A DNA stretch of 64,000 nt from Alphaproteobacteria bacterium (GCA_016124655.1 WGNI01000003.1:62001-126000), one strand, 5' to 3'. Counted from the stretch's first letter, positions 52,412 through 62,077 are shown. The notes: generated by a model from the sequence alone, not told the origin. Numbers and translations: made by a program.

Positions 52412-53830
52412 ATGGACGCCTACGAAGCCCACGACGCGCTGGGGCTTGCAGCCCTCGTGCGCGCGAAAAAGGCCACGCCGCGGGAATTGGTGGATGAAGC
52501 GCTGGCGCGCATAGAACAGCGCAATCCCCGGCTGAACGCGGTCGTGCATGTCGATGCGGACGCCGCGCGCAAGGCGGCCGAAGGCCCGCTGCCGGACGGT
52601 CCCTTCAAAGGCGTTCCGTTCCTGATCAAGGATCTGCATTGTCCGGTCGCGGGCATGCCGATGACCGATGGGTCCGCCTTCATCGGCCGCAAAATCAGTG
52701 AAAACGATGGCGTGTACACGACGCTCGCCAAACAGGCCGGCCTCGTCATCCTCGGCAAATCCAACACGCCGGAATTCGGCATTCCAGGTACGACCGAAGG
52801 CCGTTTCCTCGGCCCCTGCCGCAATCCGTTCGATACGGACTATTCCTCCGGCGGATCGTCCGGCGGCGCGGCAAGCGCAACCGCAGCCGGCATCGTGCCG
52901 ATGGCGCACGCCTCGGACGGTCAAGGCTCGATCCGCATTCCGGCATGCCAATGCAATCTCTTCGGCATGAAGCCGACGCGCGGCCGCACGCCGACCGACG
53001 ACGCCTACGCCACCGCCTATGAGTTCACCTCACAGCACGTCGTGTCCCGCAGCGTGCGCGACAGCGCCGCGATGTTGGACGCCACCGGCGTGGACGATCC
53101 GCTTGTGTCCAATCGCGCGCCGGCGAAAGTCCGGCCATTTCTCGATGACGTGAACGATGCGCCGGGCCGTCTGCGCATCGCGGTGTTCCGCACGCCGCCG
53201 CGCGATCTGCCGCTGCATGAAGATGTCGCACGCACATTGGACGAAACCGCGAGCCTGCTCGGCAAGCTCGGCCATGACGTCTTCGCCGCCGATTTCAATG
53301 TGGACTGGCGCGGCTATTACCGCGTGCAGGGTTACGTCACCGGCGGCAATTTCGCAGCCATGCTCGCCCGCGAAGTGGAGAAGGCCGGCCGCGCGCCCGA
53401 GGGCGAGGAAATCGAAACCCACACGCGCGGCATCTGGGAGGCGGTGCAGCGTTTGAAGGGCGCTGACGCCTTCGGCGCCGTGCGCGATTTGCGTGGTTAC
53501 GTGCGCCAGATCATGGCGCACTGGGATCAGTGGGATGTGCTGTTGTGCCCGGTTGCGATCACGCCGCCGCCGAAAATCGGCTACATCGACACGCCCAATC
53601 TCGAGCCGCGCGAAGTCGGCAAGCGCCAATCCTCCATCTTCGGCTTCACTCCGCCGTACAATGGCACCGGTCAGCCCTCGATGTCGGTTCCCCTCGGCAT
53701 GAGCCAAAACGGATTGCCCATCGGCATGATGTTCACCGGCCGCTTCGGCGATGAAGCGACGCTCTTCCGCCTCGCGGGGCAATTGGAGAAAGCCGCCCCT
53801 TGGGCGGAACGCTATCCCACGCTTTCTTAA
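52412..53830 (+). CDS. Amidase (amidase signature family)
   Basis: A 472-residue amidase signature enzyme. The Ser-cisSer-Lys triad is visible as Lys73 in FLIKDL, the SSGGSSGG loop (about 145-152), and the nucleophile serine near 173 in DGQGSIRIPA. The C-terminal TGQPSMSVPLG segment is typical. Substrate unknown (aryl or fatty amides, or amino-acid amides). It follows the CE15-like gene by 14 bases. Its TAA stop and the stop of the next gene on the other strand share the sequence TTAA. Confidence 0.95.
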   Translation: MDAYEAHDALGLAALVRAKKATPRELVDEALARIEQRNPRLNAVVHVDADAARKAAEGPLPDGPFKGVPFLIKDLHCPVAGMPMTDGSAFIGRKISENDGVYTTLAKQAGLVILGKSNTPEFGIPGTTEGRFLGPCRNPFDTDYSSGGSSGGAASATAAGIVPMAHASDGQGSIRIPACQCNLFGMKPTRGRTPTDDAYATAYEFTSQHVVSRSVRDSAAMLDATGVDDPLVSNRAPAKVRPFLDDVNDAPGRLRIAVFRTPPRDLPLHEDVARTLDETASLLGKLGHDVFAADFNVDWRGYYRVQGYVTGGNFAAMLAREVEKAGRAPEGEEIETHTRGIWEAVQRLKGADAFGAVRDLRGYVRQIMAHWDQWDVLLCPVAITPPPKIGYIDTPNLEPREVGKRQSSIFGFTPPYNGTGQPSMSVPLGMSQNGLPIGMMFTGRFGDEATLFRLAGQLEKAAPWAERYPTLS

Positions 53831-54342
53831 AGCGGCGCGGACTGTGCAGGCGGCGTTGCGGCGTCCCGAATTCTGCGCCAGCCGAAACGCCACAGCGCGA
53901 GGCCCCACACCGCCAATGCCGACAGCCCGATCAGCACCGCGCATAGCCACCCCATGTTTGCGGTGACGGTCGTCGACGCCATCACTGTCACGCCGCGCCA
54001 AATCTCCATGACGGCGCATGCAGCGGAAACGCCCTTGAACAGGGCAGGCCCGCGGATCGAGAACACCGCAGCGATAGCGATCAGGGCCAGCGCCGGGACC
54101 GCCATGATGATGATCCCAAGATAGAATTCTCCCAGCGCCCAGTCGAAATCTTGCGTCCAGGCGAATGCTTTCGACCATCGCGGCGGAAAGACATATGGCG
54201 CAGCCGCTTCAGAATCCGCGAGAAACGGCTTGGTGAATTGCATCAAAAACCAGAGGGCGCCGCACGCGATGACATGCGCCGTCGGCAGCGTTGCCCAGGT
54301 CCGCCAGCGCCTAAAAACGCGCAGGCGCTCCTTCAGCGTCAC
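53827..54342 (-). CDS. Hypothetical four-helix membrane protein
   Basis: A 171-residue protein with about four hydrophobic segments (ACGALWFLMQF, LGIIIMAVPALALIAIAAVF, a third near KGVSAACAV, and GWLCAVLIGLSALAVWGLALW). No family recognised. Its ATG overlaps the GST stop (ATGA), so it is cotranslated with the glutathione transferase. Confidence 0.75.
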   Translation of the reverse strand: MTLKERLRVFRRWRTWATLPTAHVIACGALWFLMQFTKPFLADSEAAAPYVFPPRWSKAFAWTQDFDWALGEFYLGIIIMAVPALALIAIAAVFSIRGPALFKGVSAACAVMEIWRGVTVMASTTVTANMGWLCAVLIGLSALAVWGLALWRFGWRRIRDAATPPAQSAPL

Positions 54343-54959
54343 GCCGGCGCTTTCCCTGCCGGCCGTTCGGCCAGCGCCGCGCGCCAGCGCTTCAGATTCG
54401 GCAATGAATCATCTGGCCGCCACTTGGCCATTTTGGCGAAATCCATGCCGCACGCAGCGGTGATGTCAGCGATCGTGAAGCGGTCGCCGGCGATCCATTC
54501 CCGGTCCGCGAGTTCGCGATCAAACCATTGCGCCATGCGCTTGGCCTGCGTTTCGTAATATTCCGCAACGCCCGCGTTCTGATTTTTCTCCAACGCCGCA
54601 AGCGCGGGAAAACCGTGGCGCATCCAAAGCATGAAGGGCAGCGTGATGAGATATTCCGCCCGCCGGTCCCACATTTCGATGAAACCGCGCTCGTAAGCGT
54701 CGCGTCCCATCAGGTTGGGCTCCGGATGGATCGCTTCCAGGTAGGTGCAGATCGCGCGGCTTTCGGTCAGCGTGCGCCCATCATCCAGCTCCAGCGTCGG
54801 GATCTGCGCCAGCGGGCTTTTCTTCCGGAAATCGTCCGTCTTGTGTTCGCCGCCTACAAGATTGAGCGTGATCTGCTCGATCTGGTCGAGGCCTTTCTCA
54901 GCCACGAACATCGTCACGCGGCGCGGATTGGGCGCGTAGGGCGCGATATAGAGCTTCAT
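54339..54959 (-). CDS. Glutathione S-transferase
   Basis: A 206-residue GST. The N-terminal thioredoxin-fold half has MKLYIAPYAPNPRRVTMFVAEKG, IPTLELDDGRTLTESRAICTYLE (cis-Pro and the Glu-Ser glutathione site). The C-terminal helical half has AGDRFTIADITAACG, the N-capping box. It conjugates or reduces electrophiles with glutathione, or acts as an isomerase in catabolism. GGAGGAGAC precedes the ATG; the CNT transporter gene lies 12 bases upstream on the same strand. Confidence 0.95.
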   Translation of the reverse strand: MKLYIAPYAPNPRRVTMFVAEKGLDQIEQITLNLVGGEHKTDDFRKKSPLAQIPTLELDDGRTLTESRAICTYLEAIHPEPNLMGRDAYERGFIEMWDRRAEYLITLPFMLWMRHGFPALAALEKNQNAGVAEYYETQAKRMAQWFDRELADREWIAGDRFTIADITAACGMDFAKMAKWRPDDSLPNLKRWRAALAERPAGKAPA

Positions 54960-54971
54960 GAAAGTCTCCTC

Positions 54972-56252
54972 CTAGAACAATCCGGCAGGCATTGCAGCGA
55001 CCACGCACGCCGCCATCAAGGTCGCCATGAAGCCCGGCAGGAGTGCGCGCCAGGCAAGGTTCAAAATCTCCGCACGGCGATTGGGCATCAGCACGGTCAT
55101 GCCGCCAGTCATGATGCCGACCGAGGCCACATTCGCGAACCCGCAAATGGCATACGTCATGATCATGCGTGAGCGCTCCGACAGCGCCTCTGCCGGAATG
55201 GAGCCCAATTCAATGAACGCAATGAATTCGGTCAAGAATAGCTTCACGCCCAGGATGCCGCCGGCAGTGTGCGCTTCTGTCCAAGGCACGCCGATCAGCC
55301 AGGCGACGGGAGCGAACGCGACGCCGAACAACCGCTGCAGCGTAATCGGCGCGCCGTCCCACAACGGCAAAAGGCTCAACAAATTGTTGCCGATCCACAC
55401 AAACGATACGAACACCATGAGGAACGCCGCGACGTTCACCGCAACCATCACCCCGTCCTGCACGCCGCGGGTCACCGCGTCCATCGAGCTCTCATATTTG
55501 AGCGCCGCGGCGTAGTCGTACGCGACCCGGTCGCGCGTCTGCTCCGGGATCATGATGCGCGCAAGCAGAATGCTCGCCGGCGCGGAGATGATGGAGGCCA
55601 CGAGCACGTGGCCCGCCGCATTGGGAAGAACCGGCGCCAGAATAAGCGCATAGGCGACCATCGTGGAGCCCGCCACCGTGCCGAGTCCGACCACCATCAT
55701 CAGGAAAATTTCCGCGCGCGATAATTTATCCAGATAGGCGCGGATGACGATCGGGCTTTCCACCATGCCCATGAAGATGTTGGCGGCCACCGCCAGCGCG
55801 GACGCCCCGCCAAGTCCCATCGTTTTCTCGAATAGAAAACCAAACGCGCGCGTGATCGCCTTCAATATCCCCCAATGCCACAACAGCGCCGACAGCGCGG
55901 AAATCACCAGAATGAGCGGCAGCACGCGAAACGCGAAAATGAACGGCGCGTCGGCTGTATCCGGTTGCAGCGCATAAGGCTGATCGCCGCCGCCTAGATA
56001 GCCGAACACGAACTGCGTCCCCTGATCGGTGGCCGCCGCGAGCCCGTCGACGGCGGAGGTCACGCCATTCAGCACGGCTTGCGAATTGGGGACCGCGAAC
56101 AACAGCAACACCAGAGCGGCCTGCACCGAAAGCGAGCCGGCCGCCAAGAGCGCCGGAAACTGCCGGCGGTTTTCCGAGAAGAGCCAGGCGATGAACAAAA
56201 TCGCCGCAAGCCCCAAGAGGCTACGCGCATTGTCAAGCGAATAGGCCGGCAC
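54972..56252 (-). CDS. CNT-family (NupC-like) nucleoside transporter
   Basis: A 426-residue concentrative nucleoside transporter with multiple membrane spans. The features are GLGGASALAVAANIFMGMVESPIVIRAYL, MVVGLGTVAGSTMVAYALIL, VASIISAPASILLARIMIPE, and TGGILGVKLFLTEFIAFIELG-type segments, including the conserved GGAS and GLGT-AGS hairpins. It imports nucleosides with sodium or protons. The start is GTG after GGGGGTGAAAC. Confidence 0.95.
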   Translation of the reverse strand: MPAYSLDNARSLLGLAAILFIAWLFSENRRQFPALLAAGSLSVQAALVLLLFAVPNSQAVLNGVTSAVDGLAAATDQGTQFVFGYLGGGDQPYALQPDTADAPFIFAFRVLPLILVISALSALLWHWGILKAITRAFGFLFEKTMGLGGASALAVAANIFMGMVESPIVIRAYLDKLSRAEIFLMMVVGLGTVAGSTMVAYALILAPVLPNAAGHVLVASIISAPASILLARIMIPEQTRDRVAYDYAAALKYESSMDAVTRGVQDGVMVAVNVAAFLMVFVSFVWIGNNLLSLLPLWDGAPITLQRLFGVAFAPVAWLIGVPWTEAHTAGGILGVKLFLTEFIAFIELGSIPAEALSERSRMIMTYAICGFANVASVGIMTGGMTVLMPNRRAEILNLAWRALLPGFMATLMAACVVAAMPAGLF

Positions 56253-56412
56253 GTTTCACCCCCTGCACGAAGCCGCAAGGGTGGGCGATCCGCAGGCGCT
56301 GCGCAAGCGCGCCGGCCCGGGCATTGCGCGCCATCCGCAGCCTTGACGCCCGCGGCCCATGCCGCCATCAAACCGGTCGCGAAAAAGGCGCCAGCGGCGC
56401 AAGGGAAATCTC

Positions 56413-57318
56413 ATGTCCGATATTCGGTTCGACGGGAAAGTGGCGATCGTGACCGGCGCAGGCGGCGGCCTTGGGCGTCAGCACGCCCTGGAGCTCGCCC
56501 GCCGCGGCGCCCGCGTGGTGATCAATGATCTCGGCGGCAGCATGGATGGGTCCGGCGGGTCCTCCGACGCGGCCATGAAGGTTGTTGAAGAAATCAAGGG
56601 CTTCGGCGGCGAGGCCATCGCCAATGGCGCCTCCGTCACCGACGACGCCGGCGTGGCCGGCATGGTCAAGCAGACCATGGACGCCTGGGGCCGCATCGAC
56701 ATCCTGATCGCAAACGCCGGCATCCTGCGCGACAAAAGCTTCTCCAAAATCGAAATCGCCGATTTCGACGCGGTGATCGGCGTACACGTCATGGGAACGG
56801 TGAAGCCCTGCAAAGCCGTCTGGGAAATCATGAAGGCGCAGAATTACGGGCGCATCGTGGTGACGACGTCTTCGACCGGCCTCTACGGCAATTTCGGCCA
56901 GACCAATTACGGCGCCGCCAAGCTCGGCCTCGTCGGCTTCATGAACACGCTGAAGCTCGAAGGCGCGAAGAACAACATCAAGGTCAACGCGATCTCACCC
57001 GTCGCAGCCACCCGCATGACCGAAAACCTGATGCCGCCGGCGATGCTCGATGCGCTGAAGCCGGACTTCGTCACCCCCGGCGTGATCTATCTCGTCAGCG
57101 AAGATGCGCCGACCGGCGCCATCCTCACCGCCGGCGCCGGCGTCTTCGCGGTCGCGCGCATTTACGAAACCGACGGGATCTATCTGGGCCAGGGCGGCAT
57201 ATCCGCCGAAGAAGTCCGCGACAATTGGGACAAGATCACCGACCCCGCGGGCCAGGAAGCCTATGAGCAGGGCGGCGGACAGACGCAGAAATTCTTCCGC
57301 AAGATTTCCGGCGGCTGA
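56413..57318 (+). CDS. SDR, MFE-2/17-beta-HSD4-like hydroxyacyl-CoA dehydrogenase
   Basis: A 301-residue SDR related to the dehydrogenase domain of peroxisomal multifunctional enzyme 2. It has TGAGGGLGRQHALELARRGA, VINDLGGS followed by a Gly/Ser insert, ANAGILRDKSF, serine in TTSSTGLYGN and YGAAK. These enzymes oxidise (3R)-hydroxyacyl-CoA in beta-oxidation of branched or sterol-derived chains, which fits the racemase and MaoC proteins elsewhere in the window. The start is the ATG at 56413 with AAGGGAAA upstream. Confidence 0.94.
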   Translation: MSDIRFDGKVAIVTGAGGGLGRQHALELARRGARVVINDLGGSMDGSGGSSDAAMKVVEEIKGFGGEAIANGASVTDDAGVAGMVKQTMDAWGRIDILIANAGILRDKSFSKIEIADFDAVIGVHVMGTVKPCKAVWEIMKAQNYGRIVVTTSSTGLYGNFGQTNYGAAKLGLVGFMNTLKLEGAKNNIKVNAISPVAATRMTENLMPPAMLDALKPDFVTPGVIYLVSEDAPTGAILTAGAGVFAVARIYETDGIYLGQGGISAEEVRDNWDKITDPAGQEAYEQGGGQTQKFFRKISGG

Positions 57319-57332
57319 TCGCCGCGACCATC

Positions 57333-57362
57333 ACCCCGGCCATGCGGAGCATGAGCCGGGGT
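57333..57362. repeat. Extragenic palindrome between convergent genes
   Basis: ACCCCGGC pairs with GCCGGGGT, and inside it CATGC pairs with GCATG around a GGA loop, with one bulged base. It lies 15 bases after the SDR stop and 70 before the lipase stop. Without a T tail it looks more like a REP-type palindrome than an intrinsic terminator, though it may still end transcription from both sides. Confidence 0.65.
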
Positions 57363-57433
57363 CTGCGGTGTTCACCGAGATGATTCTGGTTCTAGCCGAG
57401 CGCCTTCGGCGTGTCCGGCACGATCGGCCTGCG

Positions 57434-58504
57434 CTACGTCCAGCGTCCGCGCACCTTGGCGATCGCATCGAGCCGCGCGGCGTATAGCGACGCATTGTGT
57501 ACGTGCAGGAACAAGAGCTGGCGGTTGAACGGCCACAAGAGCAGGCTGAGCATGCCGAGAAACACCTCGCCGACGCCGTTTTCCTTGCGCTGCGGTTTGT
57601 ACTTGCCTTCCTGCAGAATGCGCGGCTCGCCATTGTGGACATAGCCTGAAAGCCAGGTCGGCGGCGCCTGCGGCACGAAATCGTACTTGTTGACGATCCG
57701 ATAGTGCGGCGCCTTGACCGCGCGGCGAAAGTGCCGGTCGCCCACGCGCGGCGCGCCGAACGTATACACAGCCGCGATGCGATCGCCCAACAGATCGCCG
57801 CCCGCGAACGCAGCGGATGCAACCACCGCCAGCGCCCCGCCCAAGGAATGCCCCGTGAAATAGATCGGCTTCTGCGCGGGCGTCTCCGCGAGCTTGTCGC
57901 GGATATCCTGCTGAATCGTCTGGAACGCGCCGAAAAAGCCCTCATGCACGTGCACGTCGCCCGGATGGCCGTCGATCTCGCACTTTTGCACCGTGATGCG
58001 GAAATCGGTCTTGCGATCGGCCTTGCTGGTGGTGCCGCGAAACGCCACCGCAACAAAGTGATCGGCCTCGGCGATGAAGGCTTCGTTGTCGTCGCGCGCT
58101 ACGCAGTGCAGCAGCTTCAGCCCGCCTTGCTGGAGCACATTCGACAGCACCTGCTCTTTGTAAGGGTCCTCGAACTGGATGTAGGCCAACAGCGCCAGCT
58201 TGGCCTGCATCGCGGCCATGCGGTCGGAATAGGCCGCGCGACGGTTGGGGATGGCGAACACTTCATCCGCCGCGATCGGCGCCAGCGTCAGCAGCTCCTC
58301 GACATCGACCTTCGATTCTTCCGCGAACAACCGCTCGGCTTCCGCCAGCGCGTCGGCCTGGGCCTTCTCCAGCGCCGCTCGGCTTTCCCGGTACGCCGCG
58401 ACGCGGGAATCGTAGCTGCGCCGCACGGTGTGAAACCGTTCGAAGTACGCCTTGGCGTCGGAAAACACTTGCCGCGGATCGTGTCCGCGATCGTCCTCGC
58501 TCAT
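57434..58504 (-). CDS. Class 3 lipase family protein
   Basis: A 356-residue alpha/beta hydrolase of the lipase class 3 family. The VAVAFRGT strand supplies the oxyanion region, followed by the nucleophile elbow GHSLGGA, FGAPRVGD and NKYDFVPQAPP (catalytic Asp region). A histidine near the end (HVHNASLY) completes the triad. The first 110 residues are a charged helical region (EKAQADALAEAERLFAEE) that may form a coiled coil. There is no signal peptide. The start at 58504 follows AGGGGA; a TTG two codons upstream is also possible. Confidence 0.91.
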   Translation of the reverse strand: MSEDDRGHDPRQVFSDAKAYFERFHTVRRSYDSRVAAYRESRAALEKAQADALAEAERLFAEESKVDVEELLTLAPIAADEVFAIPNRRAAYSDRMAAMQAKLALLAYIQFEDPYKEQVLSNVLQQGGLKLLHCVARDDNEAFIAEADHFVAVAFRGTTSKADRKTDFRITVQKCEIDGHPGDVHVHEGFFGAFQTIQQDIRDKLAETPAQKPIYFTGHSLGGALAVVASAAFAGGDLLGDRIAAVYTFGAPRVGDRHFRRAVKAPHYRIVNKYDFVPQAPPTWLSGYVHNGEPRILQEGKYKPQRKENGVGEVFLGMLSLLLWPFNRQLLFLHVHNASLYAARLDAIAKVRGRWT

Positions 58505-58656
58505 GGCCAAACATCCCCTCTGGCGGCGATTTTAGCGACCCGCGGGCGTCCCCGCGAGCCCAAACGCGACGGAATTGTTAGGCGCGAGGGTCGCTTGCCT
58601 GGGCTATAAGCCTCTTCGAACAAACAGCGACCGCCCCGCGGAGAGGGCTGCACGGT

Positions 58657-60885
58657 ATGGATTTGGGTTGGATTTTGGGGCTGCTGGCGCTGGCCGGCCT
58701 CGCCGCACTTGGCGTGCACACGCTGGCGCTGAGCCAGCGATTGAGCGCGGCCGAACGCGAGATTGCGGCGCTGCGCGAACGCCTGCGGGCCGCCCCCGCG
58801 CCGCAACGCGCCAAAGCGCGCCGGCAGAAGGCGCCAGCCGAAGTGGACGCGCTGGCGCCGACCGCCCCCGACCCGTTTTCCCCCGATTGGCGCGTCAACC
58901 CGGCGACGCCCATCGCAAGCCCGGACGACGCTGAGCTGGAAGCCGGGCCTTTGCTGCCCCATGCTTGGGAGCGCGCGGCAGCGCCGCCGCCCGCCAGCCC
59001 CAATTGGGCGATCGCCCTGGCGATCGCCGCGCTCGCTGCGCCCGCCGCGGGTTTTGCCTTTGGCGCCGCAGGCGGATTGATTGCGCTTGGCGGCGCCGCC
59101 ATCGCCGTCATGACGCTCCAGGGGATCGCGCGTTGGCGCAGCGCTCCACACTTCGCCTGGGCGGCGGCCGTCGGGGCGGCTGTCTGGCCCTGGGTGTGGA
59201 TGCGCGCTGTGGGCGAGACCCTGTCGGCTTGGCCGATCGCGGCGTTCGCGCTGGTCATCGGGCTTTCGTCCGTCACGATGGCGCTGGCGGGCAGGCGCAG
59301 CCGTCCGTTCTCCGCCGGCGCCGGCCTGATGCTGGGCTGGACGCTTGCCGCCATGCTCTCCGCTGGGCCCGCGACCGGCGCAGGCGCAGCGCTCGCCGCG
59401 CTCGTTGCCGTCTGCGCTGCGGCGGTGGTCTTGCGCCCGCGCGCGGACCTGCTGCACGCCAGCGCCTGGGCGGCGGGCTGCGCAGGGCTCGCGCGGATCG
59501 CGGTGGGCGACCCGATCGCCGCGGTGGTGTGGCTGCCTCCGGCCGCGGCCCTCTTCGCAGGCGTGTTTCTGGGAGCCGCGGCTTTGACTTGGCCGGCGCG
59601 GGGACGTCGCAGCCTTGTCACAGCAACCACGGGCGCGCTTGCGCCGCTCGCCGCTGCGGCGGCCATGCACGCCTCGGGACAATGGAAGTACGTGCATGAT
59701 GCAGCCCCGCTCGCAGGCTACGCGGTCGCCGCGCTGGCGGCCGCCGGGTTGGTTTGGGCGGCGATGCGCCGCCGTCCGCTGGCGGATCTCAGCCTCTCCG
59801 CATGGCCGGCTTTGGCGGCCGCCGGCGCGGGCGGGGCGCTGATGGGCTTGTCCGCCGCGCCGGCGCCAGTGGCCGCCGCAACGATTGGCGCCCTGGCCGC
59901 AGCCTATGCGGCGATAGATCGGCGATGGCGCTTCGCGGGATTGCACTGGACCGCCGTTGCACTCGCTGTGTGGGCTGGCGTCATCGGCATGCAGACGCTG
60001 GCGCTTTTGCCCATCGCCCGCGATCTCGATGCGTTGCGCATCATTGCCTTCGCGGGGGCGGCGATCGCCTCGAGCTGCGCGGCCTGCAGCGTCGCATTCC
60101 GCCCCCATCGCACCGTGAGCGCCGCCGTCTTTGAGGCTGCGGCAATTGGCGTTGGCGGCGTGGTGGCGCTGGCCTTGATCCGCTGGATCGCAACCGACGG
60201 CGCGCCCGGCGACGCCTTCATCGGTTTCGCAGAAGCGGGCGCCCTGGCGGCCGCGCTCCTCGCGGGCGCGGCGCTGCTCGTTTGGCGCGGCGATCATGGC
60301 GCGCGCCGCGTGCGCTCCATCGCCGCTCTGGGATTGGCGGGACTGGGCGCCCTCATCTTTCTGGCTGGACCGACGCTTGCGCTGAACCCTTGGTGGGGCG
60401 CGCAGCCCACACCAGTCCGCGGCGTCGCGCTGTTGAACACGCTGGCGTCAGGCTATCTCGCGCCGTCTTGCGCCGCCGGCGCTTTGGGCTGGCTCTGGCG
60501 CGCGCGCGGGTCGCGTCTGCGCAGCGGCTGGGCGCTGGGCGGAGCGATCGCTGCGGCTGCGCTCTGGGCCGCGCTCAACATCCGTCAGATGGCGCATGGC
60601 GCAGACATCTCCGTTCCAGCGCAACCCAGCGAAAGCCTTGCGCTCTCGGCGCTCGCGCTGTGCGGCGCAGCCGTGCTGGCGTGGCGCGGCGCCGTGACGC
60701 CGTTGGAGAGGGGACTCGCCGCACTGCTCGGCGCCACGCTCCTCTTTAAGGTCGGCGCGCTCGATCTCACCGGCGCAATGACGTTCGCCAATGGCCTGGC
60801 CCTCTCACTGGCTTTGGCGGCGTTCGCCGCCCTCTTCTGGCCGCTGGCGCTGCGCTTTAGAGCCCGAGCACCAGTTTCGCCATGA
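58657..60885 (+). CDS. DUF2339-like multi-pass membrane protein
   Basis: A 742-residue protein. It has an N-terminal membrane helix and short coiled coil (LSQRLSAAEREIAALRERL), a proline-rich linker, and then a long series of roughly 18-20 hydrophobic helices rich in Ala/Gly/Leu. Architecture and length match DUF2339 proteins, conserved inner membrane proteins of unknown function. GAGAGGG precedes the ATG. Its 3' end overlaps the convergent acyl-CoA dehydrogenase gene by 29 bases. Confidence 0.83.
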   Translation: MDLGWILGLLALAGLAALGVHTLALSQRLSAAEREIAALRERLRAAPAPQRAKARRQKAPAEVDALAPTAPDPFSPDWRVNPATPIASPDDAELEAGPLLPHAWERAAAPPPASPNWAIALAIAALAAPAAGFAFGAAGGLIALGGAAIAVMTLQGIARWRSAPHFAWAAAVGAAVWPWVWMRAVGETLSAWPIAAFALVIGLSSVTMALAGRRSRPFSAGAGLMLGWTLAAMLSAGPATGAGAALAALVAVCAAAVVLRPRADLLHASAWAAGCAGLARIAVGDPIAAVVWLPPAAALFAGVFLGAAALTWPARGRRSLVTATTGALAPLAAAAAMHASGQWKYVHDAAPLAGYAVAALAAAGLVWAAMRRRPLADLSLSAWPALAAAGAGGALMGLSAAPAPVAAATIGALAAAYAAIDRRWRFAGLHWTAVALAVWAGVIGMQTLALLPIARDLDALRIIAFAGAAIASSCAACSVAFRPHRTVSAAVFEAAAIGVGGVVALALIRWIATDGAPGDAFIGFAEAGALAAALLAGAALLVWRGDHGARRVRSIAALGLAGLGALIFLAGPTLALNPWWGAQPTPVRGVALLNTLASGYLAPSCAAGALGWLWRARGSRLRSGWALGGAIAAAALWAALNIRQMAHGADISVPAQPSESLALSALALCGAAVLAWRGAVTPLERGLAALLGATLLFKVGALDLTGAMTFANGLALSLALAAFAALFWPLALRFRARAPVSP

Positions 60886-62077
60886 TGTTGCGCTGGATCT
60901 CGTTCGAGCCCGCATAGATCGATGTTTTTCGATAGTTGAAATAGCTCGGCGCGATCGGCGCGGCCTCTTCCGGCGTCGGACGCGGCTCGTTGGAGCGGCC
61001 TTTGATTTCCGCCCACGTGTCCTGCACGAACGGCTGCGCGTACTGACCAACGGCCTCCAGCGCCAATTCCGAAATCGCCTGCTGCGCTTCCGAGCCCGCG
61101 CATTTCAACATGGAGCTGGCGGGGCCGACGCGCTGACCCGACGCCAGATCGGAAAAGATGCGCAATTCCGTCGCGTCCAGCACGTCGATGCGCATTTCCA
61201 TGTCCGCCAGCTTGCGCCGGAAATCGGGGTCCTCAAGCAACGGCGCGCCATTGCTCCATTCGATCGCCGCCAGCTTCTTGGCCTTTTTCAGCGCCACCCG
61301 CAGGCCCGGCGCATAGGCGTTGCCGCGTTCAAACTCGAGCAAATATTTCGCATACGTCCAGCCTTTGCCTTCCTCGCCAATGCGGTTCGCCACCGGCACG
61401 CGCACATTGTCGAAAAAGACTTGGTTGACTTCCTGCTGGCCTTCCATCGGCCCATCGAGAGTCGGCAGCGCCTGGATGGTGATCCCCGGCGTCTTCATGT
61501 CGAGCAACAGAAAGGAGATGCCCTGCTGGCGGCTGCCCTCGGAGCTAGTGCGCACCAGCGCGAACATCCAATCCGCCCACTGCGCATGCGTGGTCCATAT
61601 CTTGGAGCCATTGAGCACGTAATGATCGCCGTCGCGCTCAGCCTTGGTGGCGAGCGACGCAAGATCGCTGCCCGAGCCCGGTTCGGAATAGCCCTGGCAC
61701 CACCAGATGTCGGAACGCAGGATCGGGGGCAGGTGCTGCTTCTTCTGCTCGTCCGAGCCGAACGCCATGATGACATGCGCCACCATGCGCAGGCCCATGG
61801 GAGAGGTCTGCGGCGTGCCCGCAGCGCTCATTTCCATGTGGAAGATATATTTCTGCGTCGCGGTGAACCCTGCTCCGCCCTGATCCACGGGCCAGTCCGG
61901 CGCGATCCAGCCGCGCTCGTAAAGCTTCTTCTGCCAGCGGACCATCGCCTCCTTGTCGAGATAGCCGTTCTTCGATTGCGACTGCATGGCGCGCAGATCG
62001 TCGTCGAAATTCTCCTTGATCCAGGCGCGCACCTCGTCGCGGAAGGCGAGGTCTTCAGGGGCAAAGGCGAGATCCAT
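60857..62077 (-). CDS. Acyl-CoA dehydrogenase (FadE-like)
   Basis: A 406-residue acyl-CoA dehydrogenase with WCQGYSEPGSGSDLASL (FAD/substrate loop), GSKIWTTHAQWADW, the helix-G glutamate in LEFERGN (Glu250), and C-terminal YAGSNEIQRNI, where the YEGT glutamate is alanine. As in long-chain and isovaleryl-CoA enzymes the base would be Glu250. It is typical of the proteobacterial and actinobacterial dehydrogenases used on long, branched or sterol-derived acyl-CoAs. The start follows GGAGGATTGCGTC; the upstream frame is not protein-like. Confidence 0.96.
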   Translation of the reverse strand: MDLAFAPEDLAFRDEVRAWIKENFDDDLRAMQSQSKNGYLDKEAMVRWQKKLYERGWIAPDWPVDQGGAGFTATQKYIFHMEMSAAGTPQTSPMGLRMVAHVIMAFGSDEQKKQHLPPILRSDIWWCQGYSEPGSGSDLASLATKAERDGDHYVLNGSKIWTTHAQWADWMFALVRTSSEGSRQQGISFLLLDMKTPGITIQALPTLDGPMEGQQEVNQVFFDNVRVPVANRIGEEGKGWTYAKYLLEFERGNAYAPGLRVALKKAKKLAAIEWSNGAPLLEDPDFRRKLADMEMRIDVLDATELRIFSDLASGQRVGPASSMLKCAGSEAQQAISELALEAVGQYAQPFVQDTWAEIKGRSNEPRPTPEEAAPIAPSYFNYRKTSIYAGSNEIQRNIMAKLVLGL

